Assembly: GCA_004556545.1 (NCBI GenBank) | Contig: SFGO01000108.1 | Location: 1 to 7,772 of the forward strand | DNA length: 7,772 nucleotides | Direction: 5' to 3' | Origin: Clostridiales bacterium | Lineage (GTDB): Bacteria; Bacillota; Clostridia; Christensenellales; Aristaeellaceae | In this document: piece by piece, positions 1 through 5,749 of the stretch | How the letters are laid out: every line of letters begins with the position of its first letter | Position numbering within the stretch: the stretch's first letter is position 1 | Notes under the pieces: model-generated | The model's database searches: none | Told to the model about the DNA's origin: nothing | The model's input: only the letters and a program-made list of their open reading frames with translations | Program-made: the position numbers and the translations under genes

Positions 1-37
1 GCGGTTAGCGACCCGCAGGTGTGACACGAAACGAGCG

Positions 38-57
38 GGGACTACGGCAGTAGTCCC
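38..57. repeat. Perfect 8-bp inverted repeat (hairpin) downstream of the glycosyltransferase gene
   Basis: GGGACTAC at 38-45 pairs perfectly with GTAGTCCC at 50-57 around the 4-base loop GGCA. It lies about 40 bases beyond the stop of the minus-strand glycosyltransferase gene. On that strand the stem is followed by CGCTCG and not by a T-run, so it is not a standard intrinsic terminator. It may still act as an mRNA 3'-end stabiliser, or be part of a dispersed intergenic repeat. The hairpin itself is directly visible; any role is inference. Confidence 0.6.
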
Positions 58-79
58 TGCGACGATTGAGTGGCAGCAG

Positions 80-96
80 TGCCTCCTGCACCTCCA
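80..96 (-). repeat. Copy 1 of a 17-bp motif shared with 7603-7619
   Basis: Read on the minus strand, this stretch is TGGAGGTGCAGGAGGCA. The plus strand at 7603-7619 reads TGGAGGTGCGGGAGGCA, a match of 16 out of 17. Both copies sit just after the stop codon of the outermost gene at their end of the window, and in the same orientation relative to that gene. This copy begins one base after the glycosyltransferase stop. The bases around it (70-97) can form small alternative hairpins such as GTGC/GCAC at 79-82 and 88-91. It looks like part of a dispersed intergenic repeat, but a chance match in GC-rich DNA cannot be excluded. Confidence 0.4.
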
Positions 97-97
97 C

Positions 98-1639
98 TTA
101 CGATTTCATCGCCTTGGAACGCTCGCCCATTTTCTCCACGCCCAGCAGGGCCAGCACCAGAAACAGGGGCGCATACAGGAACAGATACCGGGGCCAGACC
201 TCAAACAGCAGCTGATAGGCCGTCAGACCCAGCAGGGAAAGCGCGCAGAGCTGTACGGCGTATTCCCTCGAACGGAAAAGCACCGCGGCGAGACAGCCCA
301 GCAGCACGAGCAGCCAGATGCACTGCATCACGGCCCGATAGGCGGGGTTCCACGCGCCTTCGCGGTAAAAGATCTTCCGAAGGAAGAGTGATAGCCGATC
401 GGTCCGCCGCACCGGCTGGTCCACCAGATAGCTGTTGAAGGCAAAGGTGCCGTCCGCGTAGGCCTTGTACGCCTTCACGGAAAAGAAGTGCAGATTTTCC
501 GCCAGTGTGCGGCTCCGCAGCTCTTCCTGCGCCCGTTCCAGATTGGCGCGGGTGCGCTCCTTTGCGGTGGCAAAGCTGTCGGAAAAGGCCAAATCCTCGA
601 TGGAATGGCCGCCCCAGTACTGGTCGTCCAGCCCGATCATCAGATAATGCGCCATGCCCAGCGCTTCGTCCGGGGCGGGGGAACCGGCCAGCAGCGTTAC
701 AGCGCCCTTTTCCAGCGCCACGCCGGGAAGAATGCCCAGCACCACCACGGCCAGAACGCACAACCCCCGTTTCCAGAGGACGGCGTTCTTCTTTTGAAAC
801 AAAAAGCGGATGGCGCCCAAAAGCAGGGCGGCAATCAGCAGGATATAGACGCTGGGCTTGATCGCGCCGCCGATGGAGCAGCAGAGCGCCGCCAGGCCGT
901 AGCGCACCGGCGCTTTCCAGCCGGTCAGCAGGATCAGCAGCGCCAGCACGGGAAACAGACAGGAGTAGGTGTCCGTATAGGGCATGATGAGAAAAGGCGA
1001 GAACATCAGCCACACCACGGCCAGTCCAAAGCCGACGCGCCGGACAGACTCGCGCACCTTCAGGCGGCGCAGCACCGTCATGGCCAGAAAAACGCTCAGG
1101 TTGAGCAGGAACGTCGAACCGTAGACCTCCAGCACATAGGGCTCGGCCAGCCCCAGCAGCAGTCCCGCCCGGTAGGGCAGAGACAGAAGAACCGTCAGCG
1201 GGGCGTTGTTGGGACACTGACGGAAATACGCCGCGACTTCCTCGGACAACGGCTGACCTGCGGCCAGCGCCGCCGCGCCCTGACGAACGCTGGTGGGATC
1301 AAAGCCAAAATAGAACCACAGGCACCGGGCCATCAGGCATTGAGCGGCGAACAGCGTCAGGTACAGCGCCGCCCGGCCCCACGCGCGCCGGGCAGACGTC
1401 GCTGCGGCAGGCGGCATAGCCGGACGGACTCTCAGCCGCCAGACCCACAGGCCGATCAGCCCGGCCGCCAGCGGCAGCAGGATGGCGTTGCTGACGCAGA
1501 TGGGATACCTGTAATAGGAGCTCAGCGAGGTCTGCCCCAGCGTCAGCAATCCCAAAATCCATAGAAGGACGGCGGCGTATAGCCAGCAGAAAAGGGGAGG
1601 AAGCCAGTTACGGATTCCTTCGTTGGGGGATGTTTTCAT
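98..1639 (-). CDS. GT-C type multi-pass membrane glycosyltransferase, probably lipid-linked sugar dependent
   Basis: This 513-residue protein has about 11-13 hydrophobic helices (for example near 11-33, 48-69, 90-108, 147-166, 202-220, 222-239, 247-278, 291-307, 437-455, 462-477 and 485-502). The layout fits GT-C glycosyltransferases of the PMT/ArnT style, which move a sugar from a polyprenyl-phosphate carrier to an acceptor on the outer face of the membrane. Supporting motifs are an acidic residue in the first large loop (FGFD, D114) followed by YFRQCPNN (138-145), an IKPS motif (260-263), a YTDT motif (221-224), the outer-loop stretch MIGLDDQYWGG (334-344), and PRYLF near the end (483-487). 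These resemble a family common in clostridia; the sugar and acceptor cannot be told. The start ATG overlaps the glnS stop as ATGA, and an AGGTGA ribosome site (1644-1649) lies inside the glnS end, so translation is probably coupled. It could instead be annotated simply as a hypothetical membrane protein. Confidence 0.75.
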   Translation of the reverse strand: MKTSPNEGIRNWLPPLFCWLYAAVLLWILGLLTLGQTSLSSYYRYPICVSNAILLPLAAGLIGLWVWRLRVRPAMPPAAATSARRAWGRAALYLTLFAAQCLMARCLWFYFGFDPTSVRQGAAALAAGQPLSEEVAAYFRQCPNNAPLTVLLSLPYRAGLLLGLAEPYVLEVYGSTFLLNLSVFLAMTVLRRLKVRESVRRVGFGLAVVWLMFSPFLIMPYTDTYSCLFPVLALLILLTGWKAPVRYGLAALCCSIGGAIKPSVYILLIAALLLGAIRFLFQKKNAVLWKRGLCVLAVVVLGILPGVALEKGAVTLLAGSPAPDEALGMAHYLMIGLDDQYWGGHSIEDLAFSDSFATAKERTRANLERAQEELRSRTLAENLHFFSVKAYKAYADGTFAFNSYLVDQPVRRTDRLSLFLRKIFYREGAWNPAYRAVMQCIWLLVLLGCLAAVLFRSREYAVQLCALSLLGLTAYQLLFEVWPRYLFLYAPLFLVLALLGVEKMGERSKAMKS

Positions 1640-3396
1640 GCTTTCACCTGTTTGGCGAAGGTGTCCTTCAGGCCGACCACCCGGTTGAAGACGGGCAGGT
1701 CAGTCGTGGAATCCTGGTCCTTGCAGAAGTAGCCCACGCGCAGGAACTGATAGGTGTCGCCCACGTTGGCCTCGCCCAGCGCCTTGGAAAGATAACCATG
1801 GCACACTTCCAGGCTGTTGGGGTTCAGCTTCTTGAGGAAATCGGTCTTGAGGGTGGCGCTGGAAACCACGGCTTCTTCCTCGCCATCGGCCTCGGCCTGC
1901 GCCTCCGCTTCGTTCTGGGCAGCCTCGGCGGCGGTTTCTTCTTCGGTTTCCTTCATCATCAGGGGCTCGTACAGACGGGCCTCGAAGGGAATATTCTCGC
2001 TGGCACTGACCCAGTGCAGCGTGCCCTTCACCTTGCGGTTGGCGCCCTCGGTGCCGTTGCGGGTGTCCATATCCACGGTGCAGAGGACGGCGGTCACATT
2101 GCCTTTTTCATCCTTTTCGCAACCGTCGCAGCGCACGATGTACGCGCCCTTGAGCCGCACCTCGTTGCCGGGGAACATACGGAAGTACTTCTTCACCGGC
2201 ACTTCCATGAAGTCCTCCTGCTCGATGTAGATCTCCCGGGTCAGCACGACCTTATGGGTGCCCCATTCGGGATGATCGGGATGGTTTTCCATCTCCAGTT
2301 CTTCCACCCGGTCTTCCGGCCAGTTTTGCAGCACGACCTTCAGGGGATGCACCACGGCCATGGCGCGGCGGGCCTTGCCGCCCAGATCCTCGCGCACGCA
2401 GTGCTCCAGCAGGGCCAGATCGACGGTGCTGTCCGCCTTGGCCAGACCGATGCGGTCGATGAAGTCATGAATGGCGGCGGGGGTGTAGCCCCGGCGGCGC
2501 ATGGCGCACAGGGTGGGCATCCGGGGATCGTCCCAGCCGGACACATAGCCCTTTTCCACCAGCATGCGAAGGTAGCGCTTGGACATGATGGTCTGGGTCA
2601 GGTTCAGGCGGCTGAACTCGATCTGCCGGGGATGGCCGGGCAGCATGTTCTGGGCATGCTCCACCACCCAGTCGTACAGGGGGCGGTGATCCTCATATTC
2701 CAGCGAGCAAAGGCTGTGGGTGATGCCCTCCAGCGCGTCGCCGATGGGATGAGCAAAGTCGTACATGGGGTAGATGCACCACTTTTTGCCGGTGCGGTGA
2801 TGCTCCTTGTACAGGATGCGGTACATGGCCGGGTCGCGCATGTTGATGTTGGGGCTGGCCATATCGATCTTCATGCGGAGAATCATGCTGCCCTCGGGAT
2901 GCTGGCCCGCTTTCATTTCCTCAAACAGGCGCAGGCTTTCCTCCACGGGACGGTCCCGATAGGGGCTGTTTTTGCCGGGTTTGGTCAGGGTGCCGCGGTA
3001 TTCGCGCACCTGCTCGGGGCTCAGCTCGCACACATAGGCCAGACCGCGCTTGATCCAGTCCACGGCGATTTCGTAGCACTTGTCATAGTATTCGCTGGCG
3101 AAGAACAGGCCGCCCTTCCAGTCGAAGCCCAGCCAGTGGATGTCGGCCATGATGCCGTCCACATACTCGGTCTCTTCCTTGGCGGGGTTGGTATCGTCAA
3201 AGCGCAGATTGGTCACGCCGCCGAATTTTTCGGCGGTCTGGAAATCCGCGAACATGGCCTTGCAATGGCCGATGTGCAGGTAGCCGTTGGGTTCGGGCGG
3301 GAAACGGGTGTGCACGTTCTGGTAACGGCCACTCTCCAAATCCTGCTCTACGGCTTCCCAGATAAAATTGGTTTTGTTCGTCGTGGTCGTTTCCAT
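1636..3396 (-). CDS. glnS: Glutaminyl-tRNA synthetase (GlnRS)
   Basis: This 586-residue class I aminoacyl-tRNA synthetase attaches glutamine to tRNA-Gln in the cytoplasm. The Rossmann domain begins with PPEPNGYLHIGH, with HIGH at 41-44, followed by LRFDDTNP, typical of the GlnRS/GluRS group. The second ATP-binding signature is MSKR at 271-274. The C-terminal half is the beta-barrel anticodon-binding region, ending with the GlnRS-like PVFNRVVGLKDTFAK. The protein is about 30 residues longer than the roughly 554-residue E. coli enzyme. The extra length is a Glu/Ala-rich stretch at about 482-510, before the conserved LNPNSLEVCHGYLSKAL. The chosen ATG is preceded by an AAAGGATGAG ribosome site at normal spacing. 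An alternative ATG at 3409 is in another frame and is rejected. It is the first gene of a two-gene operon. Many Firmicutes lack GlnRS and make Gln-tRNA with GatCAB, so its presence is somewhat notable. Confidence 0.97.
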   Translation of the reverse strand: METTTTNKTNFIWEAVEQDLESGRYQNVHTRFPPEPNGYLHIGHCKAMFADFQTAEKFGGVTNLRFDDTNPAKEETEYVDGIMADIHWLGFDWKGGLFFASEYYDKCYEIAVDWIKRGLAYVCELSPEQVREYRGTLTKPGKNSPYRDRPVEESLRLFEEMKAGQHPEGSMILRMKIDMASPNINMRDPAMYRILYKEHHRTGKKWCIYPMYDFAHPIGDALEGITHSLCSLEYEDHRPLYDWVVEHAQNMLPGHPRQIEFSRLNLTQTIMSKRYLRMLVEKGYVSGWDDPRMPTLCAMRRRGYTPAAIHDFIDRIGLAKADSTVDLALLEHCVREDLGGKARRAMAVVHPLKVVLQNWPEDRVEELEMENHPDHPEWGTHKVVLTREIYIEQEDFMEVPVKKYFRMFPGNEVRLKGAYIVRCDGCEKDEKGNVTAVLCTVDMDTRNGTEGANRKVKGTLHWVSASENIPFEARLYEPLMMKETEEETAAEAAQNEAEAQAEADGEEEAVVSSATLKTDFLKKLNPNSLEVCHGYLSKALGEANVGDTYQFLRVGYFCKDQDSTTDLPVFNRVVGLKDTFAKQVKA

Positions 3397-3468
3397 TCCG
3401 ATCGCTCATCCTTTCCTGTGTTGACGGCTGATAGCGGCGGAAAGCCGCAGAAAACCATCGTTTCGCCC

Positions 3469-3497
3469 ATTATAGAACGAAAACGGGGTTTTGGCAA
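3469..3497 (-). promoter_or_regulatory. Sigma-A-type promoter for glnS operon
   Basis: On the minus strand a perfect TATAAT -10 box (3469-3474) lies 17 bases after a TTGCCA -35 box (3492-3497). The predicted start point near 3462 gives a leader of about 65 bases before the glnS ATG. The leader holds only a small GCGGC/GCCGC hairpin (3434-3448). It is too short for a T-box riboswitch, so no tRNA-sensing control is visible. Confidence 0.8.
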
Positions 3498-3562
3498 GGA
3501 AAACTCATGGATAGAACGGCACGCCTTTTTTGGATTGGAAAACGGGAAAAGATGGAAAACGG

Positions 3563-3594
3563 AAAAAGCGCAGAAAAGACGAACTTCTCTGCGC
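3563..3594 (-). terminator. Intrinsic terminator, second of a tandem pair
   Basis: GCGCAGAAAAG (3568-3578) pairs with CTTCTCTGCGC (3584-3594) around the loop ACGAA, with 10 of 11 positions paired. On the minus strand the stem is followed by five Ts (3563-3567). It lies downstream of the terminator at 3627-3674 and upstream of the glnS promoter, so it would stop read-through from the MFS-DUF6440 operon into glnS. Confidence 0.75.
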
Positions 3595-3626
3595 ACCGCC
3601 CAAAGGAGGCAGCGCGGCATTGTTCT

Positions 3627-3674
3627 AAAAAATACCGCACCCATCGGCATTAGCGCCTGCCTGTGCGGTATTTT
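3627..3674 (-). terminator. Intrinsic terminator of the MFS-DUF6440 operon
   Basis: A perfect 12-bp inverted repeat, AAAATACCGCAC (3629-3640) and GTGCGGTATTTT (3663-3674), encloses a 22-base loop. It begins 14 bases after the DUF6440 stop codon. On the minus strand the stem runs into a T-run of six (3627-3632). A short GGC/GCC pairing inside the loop could shorten it. Because there are Ts on both sides, it could also work in the plus direction. Confidence 0.85.
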
Positions 3675-3688
3675 CTTCCTTTATTCCC

Positions 3689-3880
3689 TTATTCCGTTTT
3701 GGCAACGACGACTTTTCCTTCCGAATCCAGAAGCGGCGTGATTCCTGCGCCGTAGCCGCTCTTCCAGGCGAGGTAATGAACGCCCGTTTCCTTATCCACA
3801 AGGATTTGCCGTACGCCCGCTTCTTTCAGCGCAGAGCCGTCGGTAAAGATCACTTCAAATCGTTCTTCTTTTTGTTTCAT
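3689..3880 (-). CDS. Small DUF6440 family protein
   Basis: This 63-residue soluble protein starts MKQKEERFEVIF and carries ILVDKETGVHYLAWKSGYG followed by GITPLLDSEGK. That pattern (a beta-rich core with VDxxTGVxYL, SGYG, GxTPLLDxxGK) matches what I know of DUF6440, a family of small clostridial proteins without assigned function. No signal peptide or membrane helix is seen. The start is set by an AAGGAG ribosome site 10 bases upstream. A nearby ATG at 3887 is in another frame, is too close to the ribosome site, and opens only a short frame. The gene follows the MFS transporter by 30 bases on the same strand and is followed by a strong terminator, so the two are almost certainly co-transcribed. 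The partnership may be functional, but nothing in the sequence says how. Confidence 0.85.
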   Translation of the reverse strand: MKQKEERFEVIFTDGSALKEAGVRQILVDKETGVHYLAWKSGYGAGITPLLDSEGKVVVAKTE

Positions 3881-3910
3881 TTTTCATGCGCTCCTTTTAT
3901 GATTTGCCCC

Positions 3911-5101
3911 TCAGCCCTGCGGAGTTTTTTCACGGGACAGCCGCTTCATCAGCAGGACGCCGACGGTCATCAGCAGCGGGAAAGCCAGCCCGCACAGAAT
4001 GCCCGCCCGCAGGTTGTCGCCCAGCGCACCGGCTACCGCGCCCGCCACGGTGGGGCCCGCCGAGCAGCCCAGATCGCCCGCCAGCGCCATCAGCGCGAAC
4101 AGAGCCGTGCCGCCCCGGCGCAGGGAAGCCGCTGCCGTGCTGAAGGTGCCCGGCCAGAAGATGCCCACGGAAAAGCCGCACAGCCCTACGCCCACCAGAC
4201 CCGCCAGCGGACTTTGGGTCAGGCCGATCAGCAGGTACGCCGCCGCGCACAGCCCGCAGCAGGCCAGCATGGTTTTGGTCAGATCCATCTGGTCGCCCCG
4301 CTTGCCGTAGATCAGGCGGCTCAGGCCCATCAACAGGGAAAAGACGGTGGGCCCGGCCAGATCGCCCAGCGCCTTGCTGACGCCCAGTCCCTTCTCCGCA
4401 AAGGTGGAGGCCCACTGGCTGACGGCCTGCTCGCTGGCTCCGGCGCAGACCATCATCAGGATCACGACCCAGAACATTTTGGAACGGAACAGTTCCCCGG
4501 CGGTCATGCCCTTTTCGCCGTCCGCTACCAGCGGCGCCAGAGGCGTTTTCAGAAAGAAAAGCCCGTTGGCTATGGGCAGAAGCGCCCAGAGCAGCGCCAG
4601 CACCCGCCAGTTTCCGCTGCCGAACAGGGCCAGAAACAGGGTGGAGACCACCACGACCCCCGCGCTGCCCCAGCAGTAGAACGAATGAAGCAGGCTCATG
4701 GTTTTGGCCTTGTGCTCCGAGGGACAGGCCTCCACAATGGGGCTGATGATGACTTCCAGCAGACCACCGCCTACGGCGTAGAAGACAACGGCGATCAGCA
4801 GACCCGCAAAGGCGCTGGGCAGAACCGCAGGCAGAATAGCCAGAAAGACAAGCCCCAGCGCGGCAAAGCCGTGGGCCAGCAGGGCGGAGGCCCGGTAGCC
4901 GATGCGGTCGATGAAGAAGACGGACGCGCCGTCCACCGCCAGCTGAAGAAGAAAATTCAGCGTAATGAGCACCGTCACCTGCGACAGGGGAATCCCAAAC
5001 TGATTCTGAAAGGTCAGAAACAGCAGGGGAACAAAATTGTTGACCACTGCCTGAACGATATAGCCGATGAAACAGGCGCGCTCCGTGTGTTTGTAGGTCA
5101 T
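3911..5101 (-). CDS. Major facilitator superfamily (MFS) transporter
   Basis: This 396-residue polytopic membrane protein has about twelve hydrophobic segments in two halves joined by a central charged loop near 197-207 (ADGEKGMTAGELFRSK), the classic MFS plan and length. A degenerate motif A, FFIDRIGYRAS, lies between helices 2 and 3 near residue 62, and a counterpart, LIYGKRGDQ, lies between helices 8 and 9. The segments GGGLLEVIISPIVEACPS and LLHSFYCWGSAG resemble FucP-like/FHS sugar permeases, but the substrate cannot be assigned. The ATG at 5101 is chosen because a near-perfect AGAGGAGG ribosome site lies 8 bases upstream and the protein begins directly before helix 1. The frame remains open upstream to 5458, but that part is not protein-like and would cover the promoter and a separate small gene. 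It is the first gene of an operon with the DUF6440 protein. Confidence 0.9.
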   Translation of the reverse strand: MTYKHTERACFIGYIVQAVVNNFVPLLFLTFQNQFGIPLSQVTVLITLNFLLQLAVDGASVFFIDRIGYRASALLAHGFAALGLVFLAILPAVLPSAFAGLLIAVVFYAVGGGLLEVIISPIVEACPSEHKAKTMSLLHSFYCWGSAGVVVVSTLFLALFGSGNWRVLALLWALLPIANGLFFLKTPLAPLVADGEKGMTAGELFRSKMFWVVILMMVCAGASEQAVSQWASTFAEKGLGVSKALGDLAGPTVFSLLMGLSRLIYGKRGDQMDLTKTMLACCGLCAAAYLLIGLTQSPLAGLVGVGLCGFSVGIFWPGTFSTAAASLRRGGTALFALMALAGDLGCSAGPTVAGAVAGALGDNLRAGILCGLAFPLLMTVGVLLMKRLSREKTPQG

Positions 5102-5185
5102 GGAAGCATCCTCCTCTTTGACGCGCAGTAAAAAGCCATTAAGATCAGAAGGCAGGGAAAAGAACCCGCCCCCTTCGTCCGCCGC

Positions 5186-5214
5186 ATTATACCATTTTCC
5201 CGAAAAAGGGAAAA
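5186..5214 (-). promoter_or_regulatory. Promoter of the MFS operon with embedded palindromic operator candidate
   Basis: On the minus strand TGGTATAATG gives a perfect -10 box (5186-5191) with the TGn extension; the -35 position holds only a weak TTTTCC. Directly upstream, TTTTCCC (5195-5201) and GGGAAAA (5208-5214) form a perfect 7+7 inverted repeat with a 6-base spacer, covering the promoter spacer and the -35 region. That is where a repressor would block polymerase. A pyrimidine-rich tract continues upstream to about 5239. The leader to the MFS ATG is about 75-80 bases. The promoter is well supported; regulator binding is inferred. Confidence 0.7.
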
Positions 5215-5230
5215 GAAGAAAATTTAGGGA

Positions 5231-5254
5231 AAAAGAAAACACCGGCAGGCCGTG
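5231..5254 (-). terminator. Weak intrinsic terminator candidate after the 54-residue gene
   Basis: On the minus strand CACGGCCTGCCGGTG (5240-5254) can fold into a six-pair stem with one bulged base, followed by TTTTCTTTTT-like sequence (5231-5239). It lies about 100 bases after the stop of the small gene and just upstream of the MFS promoter. The stem is short, so termination is uncertain, and the T-rich tail may simply be part of the MFS promoter's upstream tract. Confidence 0.3.
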
Positions 5255-5357
5255 CGAAGAACGTCCTTTCCGGGCTGTCCAGCCAGTCGGGAAACAACGA
5301 ATCTCCACACGCTGTCGGCGCGAGGGGGAAAAAGTCAGCGTTTGTCCACTGGGCGCA

Positions 5358-5522
5358 TTATTCCGCCTGCGCCGCCGCTGCCTGTTCTTTTCTTTTTTCA
5401 GCCCGCATAATGGGCAGCCACTCCCGGAAAGCGTTGTAGAGCGGAACGCCCAGCCCAAAAATGGTCATGGCGATGCAGTTCCAAAATTCCTTTTTTGCTT
5501 CCAGATATTCCTTGCTTTCCAT
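5358..5522 (-). CDS. 54-residue small protein with one predicted membrane helix, unknown function
   Basis: The frame encodes 54 residues: a charged start (MESKEYLEAKKEF), a hydrophobic stretch at about 13-32 (WNCIAMTIFGLGVPLYN), then REWLPIMRAEKRKEQ and an Ala-rich tail ending AQAE. It looks like a single-pass or membrane-attached small protein with a basic tail. A purine-rich ribosome site (GAAGGA) lies 11 bases before the ATG, slightly far but usable. Codon use, with synonymous codons ending in G or C mixed with AAA/GAA, fits the neighbouring genes. It is divergent from the sensor kinase gene and lies upstream of the MFS gene, which has its own promoter. I do not recognise the family. An overlapping longer frame on the same strand (5398-5982) has the look of a shadow and runs into the kinase gene, so I prefer this one. 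Confidence 0.65.
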   Translation of the reverse strand: MESKEYLEAKKEFWNCIAMTIFGLGVPLYNAFREWLPIMRAEKRKEQAAAAQAE

Positions 5523-5553
5523 GCGGCGTTCGTTCCTTCCATCCTTCGATTGA

Positions 5554-5599
5554 TTCCCATGGGCGCGGCGGCCTTCGAGGCGCTCGGCCCCATTGGGAA
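5554..5599. repeat. Long imperfect hairpin in the leader of the 54-residue gene
   Basis: TTCCCA (5554-5559) pairs with TGGGAA (5594-5599), and TGGG (5560-5563) with CCCA (5589-5592), giving ten pairs with one bulged T. Inside, GCCT (5571-5574) and AGGC (5578-5581) form a second short stem. If the small gene is transcribed from further upstream, this structure ends about 30 bases before its start codon. It has no T-run, so it is not a terminator. A role in RNA control or regulator binding is inference. Confidence 0.4.
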
Positions 5600-5607
5600 C
5601 CTTGCCT

Positions 5608-5636
5608 ACTATATGCCCGTTTCCCGCTAATTTTCC
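5608..5636 (-). promoter_or_regulatory. Tentative promoter for the 54-residue gene
   Basis: TATAGT on the minus strand (5608-5613) is the best -10 candidate upstream of the small gene. The matching -35 position at 17 bases (5631-5636) reads GGAAAA and is poor. A regulated promoter needing an activator would look like this, but so would chance. Confidence 0.25.
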
Positions 5637-5688
5637 GCAAAGATCTGTGCCAAGAAACCGTTAAGTTTTGAAACGCCAGCTTCCACGG

Positions 5689-5718
5689 TTCCAGCCGGGC
5701 GGAGGAGTATGCTATAAT
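5689..5718 (+). promoter_or_regulatory. Extended -10 promoter for the two-component operon
   Basis: TATGCTATAAT (5708-5718) contains a perfect TATAAT (5713-5718) with the TGn extension. The -35 position holds only TTCCAG or a similar weak hexamer near 5689-5694. The expected start point near 5725 leaves a leader of about 25 bases, carrying the AAGGGAGG ribosome site of the kinase 8 bases before its ATG. Confidence 0.7.
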
Positions 5719-5749
5719 CATCTTCAGCAAGCGAAGGGAGGATGGAGCA

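Noticed and set aside
488..1564. Plus-strand 358-codon open frame opposite the glycosyltransferase
   Set aside because: It is a Gln/Arg/His-rich shadow with no family resemblance; the minus strand encodes a coherent membrane protein.
3397..3468. T-box riboswitch in front of glnS
   Set aside because: The predicted leader is only about 65 bases, with one small hairpin and no terminator or specifier-loop architecture.
1630..3741. Plus-strand 703-codon open frame opposite glnS
   Set aside because: It is antisense to an unmistakable glnS. Its product is rich in His, Gly and Ala without recognisable domains, as expected from the mirror of GC-biased codons, and it runs through the glnS promoter and terminators.
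3776..5131. Plus-strand 451-codon open frame opposite the MFS gene
   Set aside because: It is a Gln/Arg-rich, low-complexity product with no hydrophobic core or domain, and it is antisense to a clear transporter.
5102..5458. Upstream extension of the MFS frame to give a 515-residue protein
   Set aside because: The added residues are not protein-like and would cover the TATAAT promoter, the ribosome site of the ATG at 5101 and the separate 54-residue gene.
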